Below are positions 61,747 to 64,000 of a DNA stretch of 64,000 bases, piece by piece. Origin of the DNA: Rhopalosiphum padi. Taxonomy: Eukaryota; Arthropoda; Insecta; Hemiptera; Aphididae. Where the stretch lies: positions 9,908,969-9,972,968 of the forward strand of contig NW_026869996.1 of NCBI RefSeq assembly GCF_020882245.1, written 5' to 3'. The translations under genes and the position numbers were made by a program. Each line of letters starts with the position of its first letter. Position 1 is the stretch's first letter. The notes under the pieces are model-generated. The model was given only the letters and a program-made list of their open reading frames with translations, searched no databases and was not told the origin of the DNA.

Positions 61747-62912
61747 AAGATACTTTTTTTTTTATACATTATGACTGATGACTCATTTCCATTTCTTAAC
61801 ACAGAATCCAGTTTAGATCTCATACTTCGTTTATTTAATATTGTTTCTATTTCTTTATTAGCTTGCATGTATTTTGTGGATCTTGATCTTTTTGATTTAT
61901 AACTACCTTCAATAAATGTAGATTCCTTACCAAGCCCACGCCAATTTTCAGTAGCATAAAGTGACCCTAACGATATATTTAGCTCATTATCATCGTCCGA
62001 GATATTTAAAATAGCAGATATGGATGATGAACATGAACAGTGGGATGAATCTAATGAAGCATTTAGTTCATTATCGTCATCTGATATATGTGAAATAGCT
62101 GATATGGATGATGAGTATGATAAGTGCGATGAAATAATATTGTTAGATATACTAAAACATTCATTGGATAATGATTGGCTGGATAATTTATCAGCTTGCT
62201 CGTTAATGTCATCGTATAAGTTGTTTATAGATGTTTCAGATGAATGAAAATTAGATGCTCCACTAATCTTATGTGATATAATCTTAGGTTTTAATGTCGT
62301 TAAATGTGGATTTTTTGTGATCGTAGCATCATTTCTTAATTGTGAACTACGAAAAATCTTAGTATTGCTATCAATACTATTTAAATGATGAACAACAAAT
62401 CTGTCTGCAGTCATAGGTTTTCGTTCATGGCGAAGTATTATACATTTCAATTCTTTAAAATCTCCTTCAACTGATGTAGAAGTAGCAGTATCGTAAGGTG
62501 AGTGGAAGTGTGTTTTCATGATTGATGTCCACAATGGGAAATCTTTACATAAACGCATAATATCCTTTGCAAGTTCAGGAAGATAATAGGCAGATATTCG
62601 ATTCCCCGTTTGTTTTGAATTTAATTTAGATTCACTCAAAATATCTTCCAGAAAACTTTCAGTTTTATTTATGTTTTCTTCTGTTTCTTCAAATTCTTCA
62701 GATTTTTCATTTATGTCTTCGGTTTCATCTGGCCATTTCAACTCTTGGTCGTCCCTCAAACCTTTCATACGACCAATAAGAAATTCTCTACCTATTTCTG
62801 AAGAGGTTTTAATTGAATTTTCAGTATCTATCCAACCGTCAGTTTCACTTAGTACCACAGTTAATAAATGAGTTAAAATGGTTCGAAATTCGTTAAGAGT
62901 CGCAGATTCCAT
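61743..62912 (-). CDS. Transposase C-terminal part with catalytic Glu, acidic linker and basic tail
   Basis: The frame has 389 codons from ATG. It most likely continues the preceding fragment, since the frame is open for nine codons upstream of this ATG. Residues 1-60 are helical in character (LNEFRTILTHLLTVVLSETDGW). Residues 61-100 are very acidic. Residues 109-150 hold YYLPELAKDIMRLC, PLWTSIM and TSTSVEGDFKELK, where Glu149 is the best candidate for the third acidic residue of the DDE triad. RKPMTADRFVVHHL follows. Residues 225-315 are a serine/aspartate-rich linker with two 28-residue tandem copies. ENWRGLGK and a lysine/arginine-rich tail (about 320-370) come next, perhaps a nuclear localisation signal. 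The frame ends at MYKKKSIL and TGA just after a run of ten A. Confidence 0.7.
   Translation of the reverse strand: MESATLNEFRTILTHLLTVVLSETDGWIDTENSIKTSSEIGREFLIGRMKGLRDDQELKWPDETEDINEKSEEFEETEENINKTESFLEDILSESKLNSKQTGNRISAYYLPELAKDIMRLCKDFPLWTSIMKTHFHSPYDTATSTSVEGDFKELKCIILRHERKPMTADRFVVHHLNSIDSNTKIFRSSQLRNDATITKNPHLTTLKPKIISHKISGASNFHSSETSINNLYDDINEQADKLSSQSLSNECFSISNNIISSHLSYSSSISAISHISDDDNELNASLDSSHCSCSSSISAILNISDDDNELNISLGSLYATENWRGLGKESTFIEGSYKSKRSRSTKYMQANKEIETILNKRSMRSKLDSVLRNGNESSVIMYKKKSIL
61754..61763 (-). other. Homopolymer frameshift between transposase and peptidase domain
   Basis: On the coding strand the sequence is ATG TAT followed by ten A and then GTATC. The transposase frame reads MYKKKSIL and stops. 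The peptidase frame has a TAA just upstream, at TAT-AA. With one more A the frame would pass directly from MYKKK into YLVNNTCAYDS. A real deletion, a sequencing miscount, or slippage of polymerase or ribosome on the run could each explain it. Confidence 0.75.
61981..62148 (-). repeat. 84-bp tandem duplication in the linker
   Basis: Copies lie at 61981-62064 and 62065-62148, exactly 84 bp apart and in frame (28 codons). Both encode SSSISAI...ISDDDNELN, at residues about 256-283 and 284-311 of the fragment. The copies differ at many third positions and a few amino acids, so the duplication is old. An in-frame length suggests it was tolerated while the gene was functional. Confidence 0.9.
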
Positions 62913-62939
62913 AAGTAATCTTAAGCATCTGACATAAAA

Positions 62940-62942
62940 TTA
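62940..62942 (-). other. In-frame premature stop (TAA) in the transposase
   Basis: The codon sits between HLK and FYVRCLRLL. Reading past it stays in the same frame for another 398 codons (9 before the ATG at 62912). One base change from CAA, GAA or AAA would explain it. The distance 63863-62912 is a multiple of three. Confidence 0.85.
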
Positions 62943-63863
62943 TTTTAAATGTTTTTTACGTTGCCCAACTAAACATTTAATTCGACAAAAAATTTTAATT
63001 ACATGGGCGACATCGATTCTTATGAAACAAGGTGGTAGATCTGTGGTTTGACCGTATAAAAATATAAAACATTTTTCTACATATCCCTGTTGACTTAATC
63101 CATCACAAAATGCACGGCTTAATGCTCCAATTAATGCTCTTGAGAAGTCGCAAATAATTTCATTAGGGCATTTAACTGCTGATTTTTTCCACTGACTGAG
63201 CCAACGAAATATACTGAGAGTATCATGACTTTCTGAAATCATCTGCGATATAGGAATTTGTCCGTATGGAGTACTAATAGCAGCTTCGTATAGAAAAATA
63301 TTATTTGATATAATATTAAGACTAGACTTCTTTAACTTTTTAACTAAACCTCCAGTTGCATCAATAGATAATCGACAGTATGTTTTACATACATCTTTAT
63401 AAATAATTAATTGATGATTAGACCAATAGTATATAAAAAAGGGGTCGAGGCCTAAATTATGAATGGATCCAGAATGTTTGGAATTATATTTGAATTCCAT
63501 CAATGATTGTATTGGACACTTCTCCGTAACTCCCAATGTTGCATCTTTAAACTGCTGTTTGGTTTTACTCAACACGTTAAGGCTGTATAGAATAGGCGGT
63601 GAAATACGCCCAAATTCCAAGTCAGCCACATTTTTTCTTCTCCAATTAGACCCAACATTAGTTAAAAGTTCTTCACCTACCATTTTCCATTTATTACCTT
63701 TCAATTGCCTTTTAGTTATATGAGTTGTTTCTCTACCTCTTGTATCTTCAGTAAGGATACTAATAAAAAGGGATTCCCCATTTTTTGGTTTTGAATCTGC
63801 CCACCCTTCAAGTTTCGAGCCACAATCTTTGCAAATGGCCTCCAAAAACAATATATTTATCAC
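62940..63863 (-). CDS. DDE-like transposase core, fragment
   Basis: The frame has 307 codons. The first codon, GTG, is only the first plausible codon after the frame break and not a real start. True homology probably begins at residue 8 with EAICKDCGSK, half of a possible zinc knuckle. Candidate catalytic residues are Asp168 in CRLSIDATGGLVKK and Asp239 in EIICDFSRALIGAL. Asp284 and His287 in IRIDVAHVIK resemble the conserved D/H segment downstream of the second Asp in Mutator-like transposases. The spacing suits an RNase-H-fold DDE enzyme. The superfamily assignment (Mutator-like or a relative) is inferred from motifs only. The frame ends at a TAA that is in phase with the next fragment, 30 bp before that fragment's first ATG. 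Confidence 0.7.
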   Translation of the reverse strand: MINILFLEAICKDCGSKLEGWADSKPKNGESLFISILTEDTRGRETTHITKRQLKGNKWKMVGEELLTNVGSNWRRKNVADLEFGRISPPILYSLNVLSKTKQQFKDATLGVTEKCPIQSLMEFKYNSKHSGSIHNLGLDPFFIYYWSNHQLIIYKDVCKTYCRLSIDATGGLVKKLKKSSLNIISNNIFLYEAAISTPYGQIPISQMISESHDTLSIFRWLSQWKKSAVKCPNEIICDFSRALIGALSRAFCDGLSQQGYVEKCFIFLYGQTTDLPPCFIRIDVAHVIKIFCRIKCLVGQRKKHLK

Positions 63864-63999
63864 TTTTAGAAATATCCCTAGAAACTTTTACACGTTTATA
63901 CACAAAATTGCACGGAAGCTCGTGTGTTTTTAAAAATAAATCATTTATAACATCTGTCCACATATGAGGCTTAAGTACATCGTAGTATCTATATCCTCG
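63844..63999 (-). CDS. N-terminal transposase fragment (partial, runs off the edge)
   Basis: This is an open frame of 52 codons on the minus strand without a start, continuing past the window edge. It contains YYDVLKPHMWTDVIND, then LPCNFVYKRVKV and DKYIVF. The composition is that of a folded protein and the frame stays open to the edge. It leaves frame at GTTTTTGG (63842-63849). Dropping one base there would lead straight into the CKDCG zinc-knuckle-like segment of the next piece. This region is probably the DNA-binding or dimerisation part ahead of the catalytic core, by position only. Confidence 0.65.
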
Positions 64000-64000
64000 A

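Larger units (their letters stand above)
60916..64000 (-). pseudogene. Transposase with C-terminal ubiquitin-protease-like domain, broken and partial
   Basis: Five pieces on the minus strand read as one protein of roughly 1000 residues, entering from beyond the right edge. They are an N-terminal fragment, a DDE-like core, a linker, a USP-like domain with a Cys box, and its His box after an intron. The frame is broken in three places: one extra base around 63842-63848, an in-frame TAA at 62940-62942, and a shift of one base at a 10-base homopolymer at 61754-61763. Continuity of sequence character across each break argues for one ancestral gene rather than three. DDE transposases cut and paste the element's DNA. 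The peptidase-like domain would be expected to remove ubiquitin or a related modifier, but its role in transposition is unknown to me. Similar predicted proteins are, from memory, common in aphid genomes. Terminal repeats were not identified with certainty. Confidence 0.75.

Noticed and set aside
61165..63863. A bacterial-style operon of three genes with a 4-bp ATGA-like overlap
   Set aside because: Two of the starts are GTG codons produced by frame breaks. The domains run continuously across the breaks, and a GT-AG intron is needed to complete the last domain.
61645..63967. Plus-strand open frames opposite the transposase fragments (60-86 codons)
   Set aside because: They are shadows of the minus-strand coding pieces. 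The minus-strand frames are longer, adjacent and carry recognisable motifs.

Overview
The window looks like eukaryotic nuclear DNA, most likely from an insect. It holds one very long satellite array, an AT-rich edge zone, and a decayed DNA-transposon gene that runs off the right end. The transposase-like protein has the look of families I associate with aphids and other Hemiptera. That taxon call is from memory and is uncertain.

Positions 1-60182 are a head-to-tail satellite. I saw no inverted monomer and no inserted element. The monomer is 146-147 bp, about 37% GC in the first copy, so there are roughly 410 copies. Each monomer contains a GAGGCCTC palindrome (GGGGCCTC in some subtypes), an AGGGGCT/AGCCCC dyad, a run of 6 to 18 C, a CGATCG palindrome, and four or five TTGTAAA words spaced about 10, 11, 10 and 21 bp. 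Monomer subtypes differ at a few diagnostic sites, many of them CpG transitions. The subtypes recur in blocks of 10 to 32 monomers, which gives a nested higher-order repeat (HOR) structure: 7326-9963 and 9964-12601 are equal-length 18-monomer copies; 8940-13985 reappears at 16402-21010 minus three monomers; 14050-16350 reappears at 22859-25160; 31-49 kb and 50-60 kb have their own HOR families. One subtype (CACGGAG) carries the expanded C tracts.

At 60021-60182 the array ends with a truncated monomer and then a degenerate one. From 60183 to 60915 the DNA is AT-rich. It contains a run of 16 G, a diverged satellite-like unit (60353-60530), and a 17-bp inverted repeat (16/17) at 60319-60335 and 60534-60550 that brackets that unit.

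From 60916 to the window edge the minus strand carries one transposon-type gene in pieces. From N to C terminus these are: an open N-terminal fragment (63844-63999), a DDE-like transposase core (62940-63863), its C-terminal part with the candidate catalytic Glu, an acidic/serine-rich linker and a basic tail (61743-62912), and a ubiquitin-specific-protease-like domain (61169-61746) whose His box lies in a second exon (60916-61087) behind an 81-bp GT-AG intron. A frameshift near 63843, an in-frame TAA at 62940-62942 and a frameshift at a 10-base homopolymer (61754-61763) break the frame, so as written it is a pseudogene. No tRNA, rRNA, CRISPR array or bacterial gene was seen.
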